Part shown: positions 20,550 through 30,074 of the stretch, one piece after another
How positions within the stretch are numbered: the first letter of the stretch is position 1
How the letters are laid out: each line of letters begins with the position of its first letter
Position numbers and translations under genes: made by a program
The notes under the pieces: generated by a model
What the model saw: the letters and a program-made list of their open reading frames with translations, nothing else
Databases searched by the model: none
What the model was told of the DNA's origin: nothing
Origin: Photobacterium halotolerans DSM 18316
GTDB taxonomy: Bacteria > Pseudomonadota > Gammaproteobacteria > Enterobacterales > Vibrionaceae
Direction: 5' to 3'
Length of the DNA: 64,000 nucleotides
Assembly (NCBI RefSeq): GCF_000425165.1
Contig: NZ_KE384320.1
Location: 282,994 to 346,993, forward strand

Positions 20550-21602
20550 TCAGCCCTGACGCCGGGTGATGAACATAGAATCCCCGTAGCTGAAGAAACG
20601 GTAACTGTGTTCAACCGCCTGCCGATAAGCGCCCATGGTATTTTCATAACCGGCAAATGCGCTCACCAGCATGATCAGGGTCGATTCCGGCAGGTGGAAA
20701 TTGGTGATCAGCACGTCCACCAGCTGGAACTCGTAGCCGGGGAAGATGAAAATATCGGTGTCGCCAAAGAAAGGGACCAGATCGGTGCCGTTCTTGAGAG
20801 CATCCTGAGCCGCACTTTCCAGCGAGCGAACAGAGGTGGTGCCCACCGCTATCACCCGGCCGCCACGGGCGCGGGTGGCCTGAATCGCATCAACCACCTC
20901 TTGCGGGACTTCGACGTACTCCGCGTGCATATGATGATCATGAATATTATCGACCCGGACTGGCTGGAAGGTGCCGGCGCCTACGTGCAAGGTCACGAAG
21001 GCAAGCTCGGCCCCTTTTGCCTTGATAGCCGCCAGTAACTGCTCATCAAAATGCAAACCGGCAGTCGGAGCTGCCACAGCGCCCGGTTTGGCATTATAAA
21101 CCGTTTGATACCGCTCTTTGTCTGCTTCTTCGTCCGGACGGTCGATATAAGGCGGCAAGGGCATGTGGCCAACCTGCTCCAGAATCTCCAGTACCGTCAG
21201 CGCACTGTTGAAGCGAATTTCAAACAGGGCATCATGGCGGGCAACCATCTCGGCTTCAAACTCGTCGTTTTCACCCAATAGCAGTTGGGTGCCCGGTTTG
21301 GGTGCTTTAGAAGCCCGGACATGAGCCAGAATGCTCTTATCATCAAGCAGACGCTCGACCAGCACTTCCAGCTTACCGCCACTGGCTTTACGGCCGAACA
21401 TGCGCGCCGGGATCACCCGGGTATTGTTAAATACCAGCAGGTCACCGGGACGCACCAGATCCAACACATCTCTAAACGATTTATGCCACACATCACCGCT
21501 GTTACCGTCCAGTTGTAACAGGCGGCTGGATGAACGCTCCGGCTGCGGATAACGTGCAATCAGTTCATCGGGAAGGTCAAAGTGAAAATCTGAAACTTGC
21601 AT
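20550..21602 (-). CDS. queA: S-adenosylmethionine:tRNA ribosyltransferase-isomerase
   Basis: Adds the ribosyl-derived epoxycyclopentane moiety from SAM to preQ1-tRNA to give epoxyqueuosine. The 350-residue length is normal; [20 protein letters not shown], the [16 protein letters not shown] block and [14 protein letters not shown] are family signatures. A 200-bp gap separates it from tgt, with nothing clear in it, so tgt may have its own promoter. Confidence 0.97.
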   Translation of the reverse strand: MQVSDFHFDLPDELIARYPQPERSSSRLLQLDGNSGDVWHKSFRDVLDLVRPGDLLVFNNTRVIPARMFGRKASGGKLEVLVERLLDDKSILAHVRASKAPKPGTQLLLGENDEFEAEMVARHDALFEIRFNSALTVLEILEQVGHMPLPPYIDRPDEEADKERYQTVYNAKPGAVAAPTAGLHFDEQLLAAIKAKGAELAFVTLHVGAGTFQPVRVDNIHDHHMHAEYVEVPQEVVDAIQATRARGGRVIAVGTTSVRSLESAAQDALKNGTDLVPFFGDTDIFIFPGYEFQLVDVLITNFHLPESTLIMLVSAFAGYENTMGAYRQAVEHSYRFFSYGDSMFITRRQG

Positions 21603-21691
21603 TTTTTAGGCCCTAACTTACAGCAGGCAGCTAGTATAGGCTGCCACACTGCAATATCAAGCCCGGAGAAATGTTATGAAATGATTTGTTA

Positions 21692-22816
21692 TCAGCCTTT
21701 CTTGCGCGAACGCCACAGAAGCAGGCCGACGAGTCCCAGCAGCCATGCCAGGGAATAGCTTCCCCCGCTGTCATCGCTACCGCTGCTCTCCACCCGAAAC
21801 TGCTCCAGCCCCGCGTTGCTGTAGTCTTTCAGAAAAGGATTAACCGGGAACGCAGAAAACGGATTGGGGGTGAAGTCGCTGCCAGCGACAGCAGCTATCC
21901 AGTCAAGATAGGTAGACACCTGGGTATAGACACCAGGCAGATTGCCGGCACAGCCTTCGCCGAAGCTCACCAGTCCGACCAGGCGCAGGCCAAAATCCGG
22001 ATCACTGCTGGCCTGCGGATCGAGCCAGACCAGCGGCCCGCCAGAATCACCAAAGCAGCTGTCGCGGGATAAATTAGGCGACGGGGGGGAGGCGCAGACA
22101 AAAATACTGTACACCCCGGGATGCACCGAGCTTCCCCACAAATTGTCACAGACCCGGTCGGGTACGCCAGACAGTACCGTTTGTTGCAGCTGGGTTGAAC
22201 CGGCGGCATCCGGATCCGGTGTCACACTGCCCCACCCCGAAATCAGTAAATTGGCTGGCCGGTTGCTGTTTGCCACCCAGGTATTGGCAAATTCGGCATC
22301 CGCCCGGTTTTGGGTGGAGACAGACGCTATCTGTACCGGGATCGCGGTTTCCGGCAGATCCAGGCTCAGGCGGATGATGGCTATGTCATTGTTAAAATTA
22401 CTGCTGTTATAACTGGGATGCACAATAATTGCGCTGACAGGCGTGGCATTTCTGCTTGTCGCACTGAATACCGAGGTAATACCGGCCCAGACTTTCACAT
22501 CCAAGGGAGTCGCAATTCGGCCGCCATTAATAATGCAGTGCGCCGCAGTCAGTATGATGCGCGGAGCAATCACCACGCCGCCACACAGGTACACTTCTGT
22601 GCCGTTATCAGAAAAATCAATATTAATAAATGCCTGCCAGGGAATGTCGCCCGGCACGGCGGGTATGCCACCGACAATTCTGGCTGTTGGCTCGTATTGC
22701 TCTGCCTGGGCAGGCGACTCATCAGTCTGTGCCTTCGCCAGCCCTGACACAACAAGCAGGAAAGCCAGCAATAACAGGCTGTTAGTTATGGGGGCTTTCA
22801 TAACTGCTACCCTCAT
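21692..22816 (-). CDS. Secreted trypsin-like serine protease with GlyGly-CTERM tail (copy 1)
   Basis: S1-family protease predicted to be exported by Sec. The 374-residue product has a signal peptide (residues 1-30), a short propeptide, a zymogen cleavage site R46/IVGG, and catalytic triad H93 (LTAAHC), D144 (NNDIAIIRL) and S258 (GDSGGPL). D252 sits six before the Ser, predicting trypsin specificity for Arg/Lys. The C-terminus carries Gly-Gly at 351-352, a hydrophobic helix and a basic end (WRSRKKG), the GlyGly-CTERM signal processed by rhombosortase in Vibrio. The exact substrate is unknown. Confidence 0.88.
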   Translation of the reverse strand: MRVAVMKAPITNSLLLLAFLLVVSGLAKAQTDESPAQAEQYEPTARIVGGIPAVPGDIPWQAFINIDFSDNGTEVYLCGGVVIAPRIILTAAHCIINGGRIATPLDVKVWAGITSVFSATSRNATPVSAIIVHPSYNSSNFNNDIAIIRLSLDLPETAIPVQIASVSTQNRADAEFANTWVANSNRPANLLISGWGSVTPDPDAAGSTQLQQTVLSGVPDRVCDNLWGSSVHPGVYSIFVCASPPSPNLSRDSCFGDSGGPLVWLDPQASSDPDFGLRLVGLVSFGEGCAGNLPGVYTQVSTYLDWIAAVAGSDFTPNPFSAFPVNPFLKDYSNAGLEQFRVESSGSDDSGGSYSLAWLLGLVGLLLWRSRKKG

Positions 22817-23028
22817 GATTTACAGTCGCTTAATTATAATTCTCTCGGTTATTGCGCCATTGTCACTTATTGAGAATTTGGACGGATAGTTCACCGCAGA
22901 GGACATCGCAGACAGAGCGGCATCAGGCGCCGGAGGGATAAGCAATCAATGCCATTGATAATCAAACCATTTTACGAGCCAGTTGTTTACACGCCTCTCA
23001 GATAGTGAGCGCGCGGAACAACCCTGGT

Positions 23029-24186
23029 TCAGCGTTCCCTGCCCTGACTTCTGCGCCACCAGAGCATCCCCAGTAACGCAATCATGCTTCCTGCCGTTAC
23101 ACTCCCGCCCGATCGGCTCGCCATCGCGCTGCTCAGTGCACTGATAGCTTCGTCTTGGTTACTGTCATTGCCTGTCTCTGGCGTCCCTGCTGGACTTTCG
23201 GCATTGAGAGTAAACGGGTTAAATGCGAAAACAGAGTCCGGGTAAAAGTTAAAACCGTCCCCCGCTGTCAGGGCAATCCAATCACGATAGTGGGAAGCCT
23301 CAGTATAAACAGCAGGGAAATCCGTGCCGCATTCCGTCCCAAAGCTGACTAAGCCCACCAGCCGAAAACCCAGATCACTATCGGCGCTGGCCTGGGGATT
23401 CTGCCACACTAACGGGCCACCGGAATCGCCCTGGCAAGTGTCACGCTTAAGCGCAGGATCTGGCGACATCGCACACACAAACATCGCGCTCTGGGACGGT
23501 TCAACCACAGGGCCCCACACCTGTTCGCAATAATCGTCCGGCACACCCGCAAGCAACACATGCTGTAACTGCCGGGCTACGGTAGCCCCGGGCTCGGTTG
23601 AGGTCAGGCCCCATCCGGATACCAGTAAATTCTGACCGCGTTGGCTGTCGGGCACAAAGGTATTGTCAAAGGCCATATCGGCCTGCTGCTGTTCACTCTC
23701 AGTGGCCAGCCGGATGGGCTGGGCACCTGCCGGAATATCCTTGCCCAGGCGCAGCACAGCAATATCATTGATAAAAGTCTCTTCATTAAAACCCGGATGC
23801 AGCGCAACAGTTGTCACCGGCAGGGCATTGAAAGCAGTCACAGAGTCGGTCGAGGTGATACCCGCCCAGACAAAGATCTCATCCTGCTGCGCTGTGACTG
23901 AGCCTTCGGTAATACAATGTGCGGCGGTCAGTACGGTATTCTTATCTATGATGACGCCACCGCACTGAAAGACATCAAGGCCGTCGTTGCCGGTGTCTAT
24001 ATACACCAGTGCCTGCCACGGAAGGTCTTCCTGATATGTCGGGTTGCCGCCAATGATTCTGGCTATCGGTTCATTACGGGCTGACGCACTGGCTTGCGGC
24101 CCTTGTTGTTCGGCCCATACAGCGCCAGAGGTCAGCGACAAGGCCAGCACTGTGGCTAACGGTATGACTGAAAAAGCATTCATCAT
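23029..24186 (-). CDS. Secreted trypsin-like serine protease with GlyGly-CTERM tail (copy 2)
   Basis: Tandem paralogue of the gene downstream. The 385 residues have a signal peptide ending near AVWA (25), zymogen site R43/IIGG, catalytic triad H90, D141 and S255, and D249 at the specificity position (trypsin-like). The tail has Gly-Gly at 360-361, a hydrophobic segment and a basic end (WWRRSQGRER), again GlyGly-CTERM. In Vibrio such proteases (VesA/B/C type) leave by the type II system and are held at the surface after rhombosortase cleavage; applying that here is inference. The two genes are 212 bp apart. Confidence 0.88.
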   Translation of the reverse strand: MMNAFSVIPLATVLALSLTSGAVWAEQQGPQASASARNEPIARIIGGNPTYQEDLPWQALVYIDTGNDGLDVFQCGGVIIDKNTVLTAAHCITEGSVTAQQDEIFVWAGITSTDSVTAFNALPVTTVALHPGFNEETFINDIAVLRLGKDIPAGAQPIRLATESEQQQADMAFDNTFVPDSQRGQNLLVSGWGLTSTEPGATVARQLQHVLLAGVPDDYCEQVWGPVVEPSQSAMFVCAMSPDPALKRDTCQGDSGGPLVWQNPQASADSDLGFRLVGLVSFGTECGTDFPAVYTEASHYRDWIALTAGDGFNFYPDSVFAFNPFTLNAESPAGTPETGNDSNQDEAISALSSAMASRSGGSVTAGSMIALLGMLWWRRSQGRER

Positions 24187-24240
24187 CTTTCCTCACTCCC
24201 TGGGCAAAAGCATCGCAGCAAAAGGGTTACATCGGATGCA

Positions 24241-24261
24241 TGAGTCTATTAATATGACTCA
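24241..24261. repeat. Inverted repeat upstream of protease copy 2
   Basis: TGAGTC and GACTCA are separated by 9 A+T-rich bases, centred about 65 bp before the protease start. It is in the right place for an operator. The rest of the 325-bp gap between the protease gene and acpH (24187-24511) shows no gene. Confidence 0.35.
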
Positions 24262-24511
24262 GGTCATACGACTAAGATAAGGCGACCAATCAATGTGCTC
24301 TTTCTAAGGATATTGGCGTTTTAGCGCAAAAAGTCAGCGATAAACAAAAGAGTTCAAAAAGTATTACCTGTGCCTCAAAATGACTGCATCATTGTGTTTC
24401 ACTCTACACTGTATCTGATACTGCACGCTGTCACTGCGCTGCGCCCCGGCATTGCTGTTACAGTGCCTGGCTCGCTCTTATCTCACGGCAACAGATGTTG
24501 AACTCACTACT

Positions 24512-25129
24512 ATGAATTTCCTGGCACACCTACACTTGGCGGATCATTGCCACAGTCACCTGGCGGGCAATTTGCTGGCCGATTTTGTTCGCGGTGATCC
24601 CTACCGGCAATATTCACCAGAAGTAGCTGCGGGTATCAAGCTTCATCGCTTTGTCGACGGCTTTATTGACAGCCAGCCTGAAGTCAGAGCCTGGCGCAGG
24701 GCGTTTCCGCCGGACATCCGCCGGGTAAGCGGCATTGCCCTGGATATGATTTGGGATCATTACCTCGCCCGCCACTGGCACAATTTCCATGACTTACCTT
24801 TACCCGTATTTGTTCAGCAGGTGCGTAAAGAAGTTGAAGGCTTTGCGGGAAAGGAACCGGACCATTACCGGCAAATGACGCAGCACATGTGGCAGCAAGA
24901 ATGGCTGATTCAGTATCAGCAGGTTGCCAGTATTCATCAGGCATTGGAACGCATGGCAATTCGCCGCCCGAAATTGAGTTCGCTGGCTGAATGTCCGCCT
25001 TTTCTGGCCGGGCATTATCAGGAGCTGGAGCAGAGCTTCTTCATTCTCTATCCAAGGCTGATGGATGCATCCCAAGCATTCTGGCGGGCGCACAAAGCAG
25101 TGTTGCTAGGGCCGGAGTCAGCAGAATAA
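24512..25129 (+). CDS. acpH: Acyl carrier protein phosphodiesterase
   Basis: Removes the 4'-phosphopantetheine from holo-ACP. The start MNFLAHLHLADHCHSHLAGNLLADF gives 205 residues; 20 upstream codons are open but unlike the family. The His/Asp-rich metal-binding N-terminus (FLAHLHLAD, LADFVRGD) and RFVDGFID are family marks. In E. coli the equivalent gene (yajB) sits next to queA; here the two protease genes lie between. Confidence 0.93.
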   Translation: MNFLAHLHLADHCHSHLAGNLLADFVRGDPYRQYSPEVAAGIKLHRFVDGFIDSQPEVRAWRRAFPPDIRRVSGIALDMIWDHYLARHWHNFHDLPLPVFVQQVRKEVEGFAGKEPDHYRQMTQHMWQQEWLIQYQQVASIHQALERMAIRRPKLSSLAECPPFLAGHYQELEQSFFILYPRLMDASQAFWRAHKAVLLGPESAE

Positions 25130-25158
25130 AGGTAAGCAGAGAATACCGAATAGAAATA

Positions 25159-25190
25159 TCAGAAAAGAAAAAGGGGAGCCAGAGGCTCCC
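25159..25190 (-). terminator. Terminator downstream of aceA
   Basis: A 7-bp stem (GGGAGCC / GGCTCCC) with a 3-nt loop is followed on the minus strand by CCTTTTTCTTTTC. It lies about 155 bp past the aceA stop and just past the acpH stop on the other strand. A second, weaker hairpin (AGGCTTG / CAAGCCT, 25232-25252) lies between it and aceA. Confidence 0.65.
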
Positions 25191-25346
25191 AAGGCGATAA
25201 CAATTCGTTAAGTGAAAGCGTTATCAGACTAAGGCTTGACGTGAACAAGCCTGGTTACAGCCGATAACGTTAATCGCAATCCCCTCACGGGTAACAGCTG
25301 CGAAACGGTCTTACTAGGATAGATTGCTTATTACCGGTCAATTCAG

Positions 25347-26654
25347 TCAGAATTGATCTTCTTCAGTTGAACCTGTCAGCGCAGTCACAGAAGAGTTTCC
25401 GCCCTGAATGACGTTCGTCATCTTGTCGAAGTAGCCAGTGCCCACTTCCTGCTGGTGAGCCACGAAGGTGTAACCCTTCTCTGCCGCCGCAAACTCAGGA
25501 CGCTGTACTTTCTCAACATAATGGCGCATACCTTCACCCTGAGCATAAGCGTGTGCCAGCTCGAACATGTTGAACCACATGTTGTGAATGCCCGCCAGTG
25601 TGATGAACTGGTACTTGTAGCCCATGTCAGACAGCTCTTGCTGGAACTTGGCAATCGTTTCAGCATCCAGATTCTTCTCCCAGTTGAAAGAAGGTGAGCA
25701 GTTGTACGCCAGCAGCTGATCCGGGTATTTAGCATGGATAGCTTCTGCAAACTTGCGCGCTTCTTCCAGACAAGGCGTCGCTGTTTCACACCAGATCAGG
25801 TCAGCATACGGGGCATACGCCAGACCACGGGCGATAGCCTGATCGATACCGGCACGAACGCGGTAGAACCCTTCCTGCGTACGCTCGCCGGTAATGAAGT
25901 CGGCATCGTACGGGTCGCAGTCGGAGGTCAGCAAATCGGCAGCGTTGGCATCGGTACGGGCAATCACCAGCGTCGTTGTGCCGGCAACGTCAGCCGCCAG
26001 ACGGGCAGCAATCAGTTTTTGTACCGCTTCTTGGGTAGGCACCAGGACTTTACCGCCCATGTGGCCGCATTTTTTCACCGAAGCCAGCTGATCTTCGAAG
26101 TGCACACCGGCAGCTCCTGCATCAATCATGCTGCGCATCAGCTCGTAAGCATTCAGTACCCCGCCAAAGCCGGCTTCCGCATCTGCAACGATAGGCAGGA
26201 AGTAATCAATGCCGCCTTCTTCCGGGCTTTTACCGTTTGCCCACTGAATCTGATCAGCGCGGCGGAAAGAGTTATTGATGCGCTTGACAACCGCAGGTAC
26301 TGAATCGACCGGGTACAGGGACTGATCCGGATACATGGATGATGCCGTGTTGTTATCAGCAGCCACCTGCCAGCCTGACAGATAAATCGCTTCAATTCCC
26401 GCTTTCGCCTGCTGAACGGCCTGACCGCCGGTCAGCGCGCCAAGGCAGTTCACATAGCCTTTCTTGGCAGAGCCGTTGACTAAATCCCACAACTTATCAG
26501 CACCGCGCTGAGCCAGTGTGTTCGCCGGTACGACCGAACCACGCAGATTAACCACTTCTTCCGCAGTATAAGTACGCTTAACATGTTTCCAACGTGGGTT
26601 CTCCGCCCAATCCTTTTCAATGGCTTCGATCTGTTGCTGGCGAGTCAGTGTCAT
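25347..26654 (-). CDS. aceA: Isocitrate lyase
   Basis: First enzyme of the glyoxylate shunt: isocitrate to glyoxylate and succinate. The 435-residue protein has the catalytic motif [14 protein letters not shown] with its essential Cys, and the N-terminal [12 protein letters not shown] and C-terminal block typical of the bacterial type. It follows aceB on the same strand with a 170-bp gap that contains a hairpin. No AceK kinase gene is adjacent, unlike the enteric aceBAK operon. Confidence 0.97.
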   Translation of the reverse strand: MTLTRQQQIEAIEKDWAENPRWKHVKRTYTAEEVVNLRGSVVPANTLAQRGADKLWDLVNGSAKKGYVNCLGALTGGQAVQQAKAGIEAIYLSGWQVAADNNTASSMYPDQSLYPVDSVPAVVKRINNSFRRADQIQWANGKSPEEGGIDYFLPIVADAEAGFGGVLNAYELMRSMIDAGAAGVHFEDQLASVKKCGHMGGKVLVPTQEAVQKLIAARLAADVAGTTTLVIARTDANAADLLTSDCDPYDADFITGERTQEGFYRVRAGIDQAIARGLAYAPYADLIWCETATPCLEEARKFAEAIHAKYPDQLLAYNCSPSFNWEKNLDAETIAKFQQELSDMGYKYQFITLAGIHNMWFNMFELAHAYAQGEGMRHYVEKVQRPEFAAAEKGYTFVAHQQEVGTGYFDKMTNVIQGGNSSVTALTGSTEEDQF

Positions 26655-26739
26655 AATAAATCCCTCGTATTATGTGACGATATTTCGCAAAATCTGAACG
26701 TTCTGCGCTTCAGTTCTACTCAGTTTTCTTGGGCTTCCT

Positions 26740-26761
26740 CTGCCCGGATTAAGCCGGGCAG
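26740..26761 (-). other. Intergenic hairpin between aceB and aceA
   Basis: An 8-bp perfect stem (CTGCCCGG / CCGGGCAG) with a 6-nt loop and no T-run. It may protect or split the aceB-aceA mRNA. Confidence 0.45.
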
Positions 26762-26824
26762 TACTTGTGCACTATGTGCTTATTGTTGTGTGTTACAGTT
26801 CCGGTTTGAATGCTTGCTACACTG

Positions 26825-28432
26825 TTATTCCAGATATTCATAACCTGGCAGTGTCAGGAAGGTGACCAACTCATCACTGGTGGTCAGGCGCGCCATCATG
26901 GCAGCCGCTTCCTTAAATTGTCCTTTGCTGAAACGCTCAGTACCGATCTCCTGTTCCAGGACTTGCATTTCTTCGTCCAACAGCTGTTCAAACAGTGCTT
27001 TGGTAACTACCTGACCGTTACTCAGCGTTTTTCCGTGCTTCATCCATTGCCAGATGGAAGCACGAGAGATTTCAGCAGTAGCGGCATCTTCCATCATGCC
27101 GTAAATCGGCACACATCCGTTGCCTGAGATCCAGGCTTCGATGTACTGCACCGCAACACGAATGTTATGGCGCATGCCCTCTTCTGTCCGTTCGCCGTCG
27201 CAGGGTGCCAGCAGTTCAGCCGCGGTGATCGGTGCATCCGTGTCACGCGTCACATCCAGCTGGTTTGAACGTGACCCCAGGCACTTATCAAAGACTTCGC
27301 GGGCGGTATCAGCCAGCCCCGGGTGTGCCACCCATGTACCGTCATGGCCATTGTTGGCTTCCAGCGCTTTATCGGTCTGGATCTTGTCCAGTACCCAGGC
27401 ATTACGCTCGGCATCCTTGGAAGGAATAAAGGCTGCCATGCCTCCCATCGCAAACGCGCCGCGGCGGTGACAGGTTCTCACCAGCAAACGTGAGTAAGCG
27501 TTGAGGAAAGGTTTTTCCATGGTCACCACCTGACGATCCGGCAAGATACGATCCGGGTGGTTACGCAGTGTCTTGATATAACTGAAGATGTAATCCCAGC
27601 GGCCGCAGTTCAGACCCACAATGTGCTCTTTCAGGCTGAACAGAATTTCATTCATTTCAAATACCGCCGGCAGCGTTTCAATCAGCACAGTGGCCTTAAT
27701 CGTGCCTCGCGCCAGGCCAGCCTGATCTTCGGCAAAGCTGAACACATCGCTCCACCAGGCCGCTTCCTGATAAGCCTGCAGTTTAGGGATATAGAAGTAC
27801 GGCCCGCTGCCGTTTTCCAGCAGTTGCTTATGGTTGTGGAAGAAATACAGGCCAAAGTCCAGCAGCGCGCCCGGAATCGGCTGACCGTTCCAGAAGAGGT
27901 GTTTTTCCGGCAGATGCAAACCGCGGACGCGACAGATCAGTACCGCCGGATCCTCTTTTAATTCATACACTTTCCCTGTGTCAGGGTGGGTGTAGGATAT
28001 AGTGCGGTTCACCGCATCACGGAGGTTGCGCTGGCCGTCAATCACTGCACTCCAGGCGGGAGCAAAGGAATCCTCGAAATCCGCCATGAATACTTTTACA
28101 TTGGCATTCAGTGCATTAATCACCATTTTGCGATCAACAGGACCTGTGATTTCCACACGGCGATCCTGCAGATCAGACGGAATATTCTGAATCGTCCAGT
28201 CACCTTCGCGGATATCCCGGGTGTCAGGCAGGAAGTCAGGTAACTGCCCGGCATCAATAGACTGCTGACGAACTTCACGTGCTGCCAGCAGTTCCGGCAC
28301 ACGGGAAGCAAATCGACTGACCAGTTGCTCCACAAAAGCCATTGCGTCATCACTCAGGATGTCTCGCTGTGATTCTGAAAGCGGTGCGGCCAACGTCAGC
28401 TGACCAAACTGGTGGTGATTTTCCATACCCAT
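26825..28432 (-). CDS. aceB: Malate synthase A
   Basis: Condenses glyoxylate with acetyl-CoA to malate. The 535-residue A-type enzyme shows VFMADFEDSFAPAW, GPYFYIPKLQAYQEAAWW, ETLPAVFEMNEILF and GLNCGRWDYIFS. The first ATG is kept because GGGGAG lies 6 bp upstream; a second Met two codons on is possible. A 615-bp A+T-rich upstream region probably carries its control. Confidence 0.97.
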   Translation of the reverse strand: MGMENHHQFGQLTLAAPLSESQRDILSDDAMAFVEQLVSRFASRVPELLAAREVRQQSIDAGQLPDFLPDTRDIREGDWTIQNIPSDLQDRRVEITGPVDRKMVINALNANVKVFMADFEDSFAPAWSAVIDGQRNLRDAVNRTISYTHPDTGKVYELKEDPAVLICRVRGLHLPEKHLFWNGQPIPGALLDFGLYFFHNHKQLLENGSGPYFYIPKLQAYQEAAWWSDVFSFAEDQAGLARGTIKATVLIETLPAVFEMNEILFSLKEHIVGLNCGRWDYIFSYIKTLRNHPDRILPDRQVVTMEKPFLNAYSRLLVRTCHRRGAFAMGGMAAFIPSKDAERNAWVLDKIQTDKALEANNGHDGTWVAHPGLADTAREVFDKCLGSRSNQLDVTRDTDAPITAAELLAPCDGERTEEGMRHNIRVAVQYIEAWISGNGCVPIYGMMEDAATAEISRASIWQWMKHGKTLSNGQVVTKALFEQLLDEEMQVLEQEIGTERFSKGQFKEAAAMMARLTTSDELVTFLTLPGYEYLE

Positions 28433-29047
28433 TTATGACTCCCCATTTACCCAAATCAGCCAAGTGTAACTAAATCACGACTTAAACAATGCATCGGCTG
28501 ATTTCCATCATAGACCACTTTCGGCCTCAACATGGCTATTACGTTGCCTTAACAAATCGGAAAAGGCAAACCCACCCAAAAAGCAACAGGATCTCAAAAA
28601 CAAAACAAATAATTAAAAATCAACAGTTTACAAAAAATAGAGCTATTACTCAAAACACTGAATTAAAACACTTTAAGGCGATATATTCGGTTTTTAACTT
28701 CCAGTCTGTTTCCCAGCCAAAAGTGTAAAGTATTACGTAATTAAATTACCAATTAACACTAAATTAACAATTGAAAATATGCCGTTTTAAACAAACAAAA
28801 ATAGCGAGACAGGCTGTAACGCACTCAATCTACATACATTTATAGACAAGATTTGGCAGAGTCATACATTGGAGGAGTAATTTTGCGTGCATGGCGGGGA
28901 ATTGTTTTACAGAACGAAACAGAAAAAACCTACAAAATTAAGCACTTGGCAAAACGCCCAAACAGAACAAAGTATCAAACAAATCACAGCTAAGCAGAAT
29001 ATTTCACCAAAAAATAAAAACATGTCTGCTGAGCGTCCTGAATGTCG
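28433..29047. other. 615-bp A+T-rich intergenic region upstream of aceB
   Basis: No credible gene was found; the only open frame over 60 codons (28489-28728, plus strand) is Lys/Asn/Gln-rich, low-complexity and lacks a ribosome site. The region is much richer in A and T than its neighbours, with many A-tracts, and should hold the aceB control region. No rRNA, tRNA or clear small RNA signature was recognised. Confidence 0.6.
28625..28653 (-). promoter_or_regulatory. Candidate aceB promoter
   Basis: On the minus strand TTGAGT (28648-28653), a 17-bp spacer and TAAACT (28625-28630) with TG just before the -10 form a fair sigma-70 promoter. It would leave a leader of about 185 nt before the aceB start. 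Confidence 0.4.
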
Positions 29048-29944
29048 TTAAAGCAGCTCTGTGACTATCTCTGCCAGACACTGAAAAGTAGGGATACGGC
29101 TGGATGTCGGTCGCCAGACCAGGCCTATTTCACGGTAAGCGGCCTGTCCTGGCGGATCTAAGATCACCAGATCCGGGCTATCGACCAAGCCATGCTTGAT
29201 CGCCATTTGCGGAATAAAGGTAGAGCCAAGGCCATTCGATACCATCTGGACCAGAGTATGTAAGCTGGTTGCCGCAAACGGGTTAATCTTTTCTTTACTG
29301 GTCAGCTGGCACGCCGACACGGCATGGCCGGTGAGGCAATGCTCTTTCTCAAGCAAAAAGACAGATTCATCCGGTAAATCGGCATAGCGCAGCGGAACAT
29401 TCACTTTCGCGGCCTGATTTTTACTGATCACCATCTTGAAGGGATCACGCCCCACTATCTGGCTGTGCATGCCGCTGATTTCAACCGGGAGTGCCAGTAT
29501 CAGCACATCCATATCACCATTGCGTAACGCACTCAGCAGATTGTCCGTGGTATCTTCGCGCAGTAAAAGGTGGAGCTGCGGATGTCTGCGGTTCACCGCC
29601 TGCACTAAATCGCCCAGCAAAAAAGGGGCAATGGTCGGAATACAGCCCAGCCTGACCTGACCGGCCATCTGATCCTCGCCGCTTTTCGACAGCTCCATCA
29701 TATCCTGCGTTCTTGCCAGCAGTTCACGACTGCGGACCACGACTTCTTCACCAGTGGAGGTAAAGACCAGGGCTTTGTTATCCCGTTCAATCAGCTGGCA
29801 ACCAACCAGATCCTCAAGATTCTGAATCCCTGAGCTTAATGTCGACTGACTGACGAAACACTGTTTGGCCGCTTCACCAAAATGGCGGGTTTCATACAGT
29901 GTCACCAGATAATGGAGTTGTTTCAGAGAAGGAAATTTGCTCAT
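29048..29944 (-). CDS. LysR-family peroxide sensor, OxyR2-like
   Basis: Predicted peroxide-responsive activator of the divergent peroxiredoxin gene. The 298-residue LysR protein has an N-terminal winged helix (LHYLVTLYETRHFGEAAKQCFVSQSTLSSGIQNLE) and a sensor domain with C203 and C212, nine residues apart as in E. coli OxyR C199/C208. Glu201 stands two before the peroxidatic Cys (EHC) where E. coli OxyR has Gly (GHC). To my knowledge Vibrio vulnificus OxyR2 has the same Glu and is hypersensitive to peroxide. A regular OxyR could exist elsewhere in the genome, so the symbol is left blank. Confidence 0.85.
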   Translation of the reverse strand: MSKFPSLKQLHYLVTLYETRHFGEAAKQCFVSQSTLSSGIQNLEDLVGCQLIERDNKALVFTSTGEEVVVRSRELLARTQDMMELSKSGEDQMAGQVRLGCIPTIAPFLLGDLVQAVNRRHPQLHLLLREDTTDNLLSALRNGDMDVLILALPVEISGMHSQIVGRDPFKMVISKNQAAKVNVPLRYADLPDESVFLLEKEHCLTGHAVSACQLTSKEKINPFAATSLHTLVQMVSNGLGSTFIPQMAIKHGLVDSPDLVILDPPGQAAYREIGLVWRPTSSRIPTFQCLAEIVTELL

Positions 29945-30002
29945 CGTATTTTTCGATTGTAATAATCTATTTATTCTACTTTTTTCAATGTAGCACTTTC
30001 GC

Positions 30003-30008
30003 TATAGT
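30003..30008 (+). promoter_or_regulatory. -10 element of the peroxiredoxin promoter
   Basis: A good -10 (TATAGT) stands 66 bp before the peroxiredoxin start with no convincing -35, which suits an activator-dependent promoter. An ATTG-N7-CTAT half-element resembling part of an OxyR site lies at 29956-29970, next to the oxyR-like gene; the full four-part site was not found. Confidence 0.4.
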
Positions 30009-30074
30009 GTGTCCTGATTTATGAAGGAACTGCCCTTACGGGGTGGTACACATTCCAATATTAGGAGCACCAAT

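Noticed and set aside
28489-28728. 79-codon plus-strand open frame upstream of aceB.
   Set aside because: Low-complexity Lys/Asn/Gln-rich product, no ribosome site, A+T-rich intergenic DNA.
29956-29992. Full OxyR operator in the divergent promoter.
   Set aside because: Only one ATTG-N7-CTAT half is seen; the next expected elements do not match.
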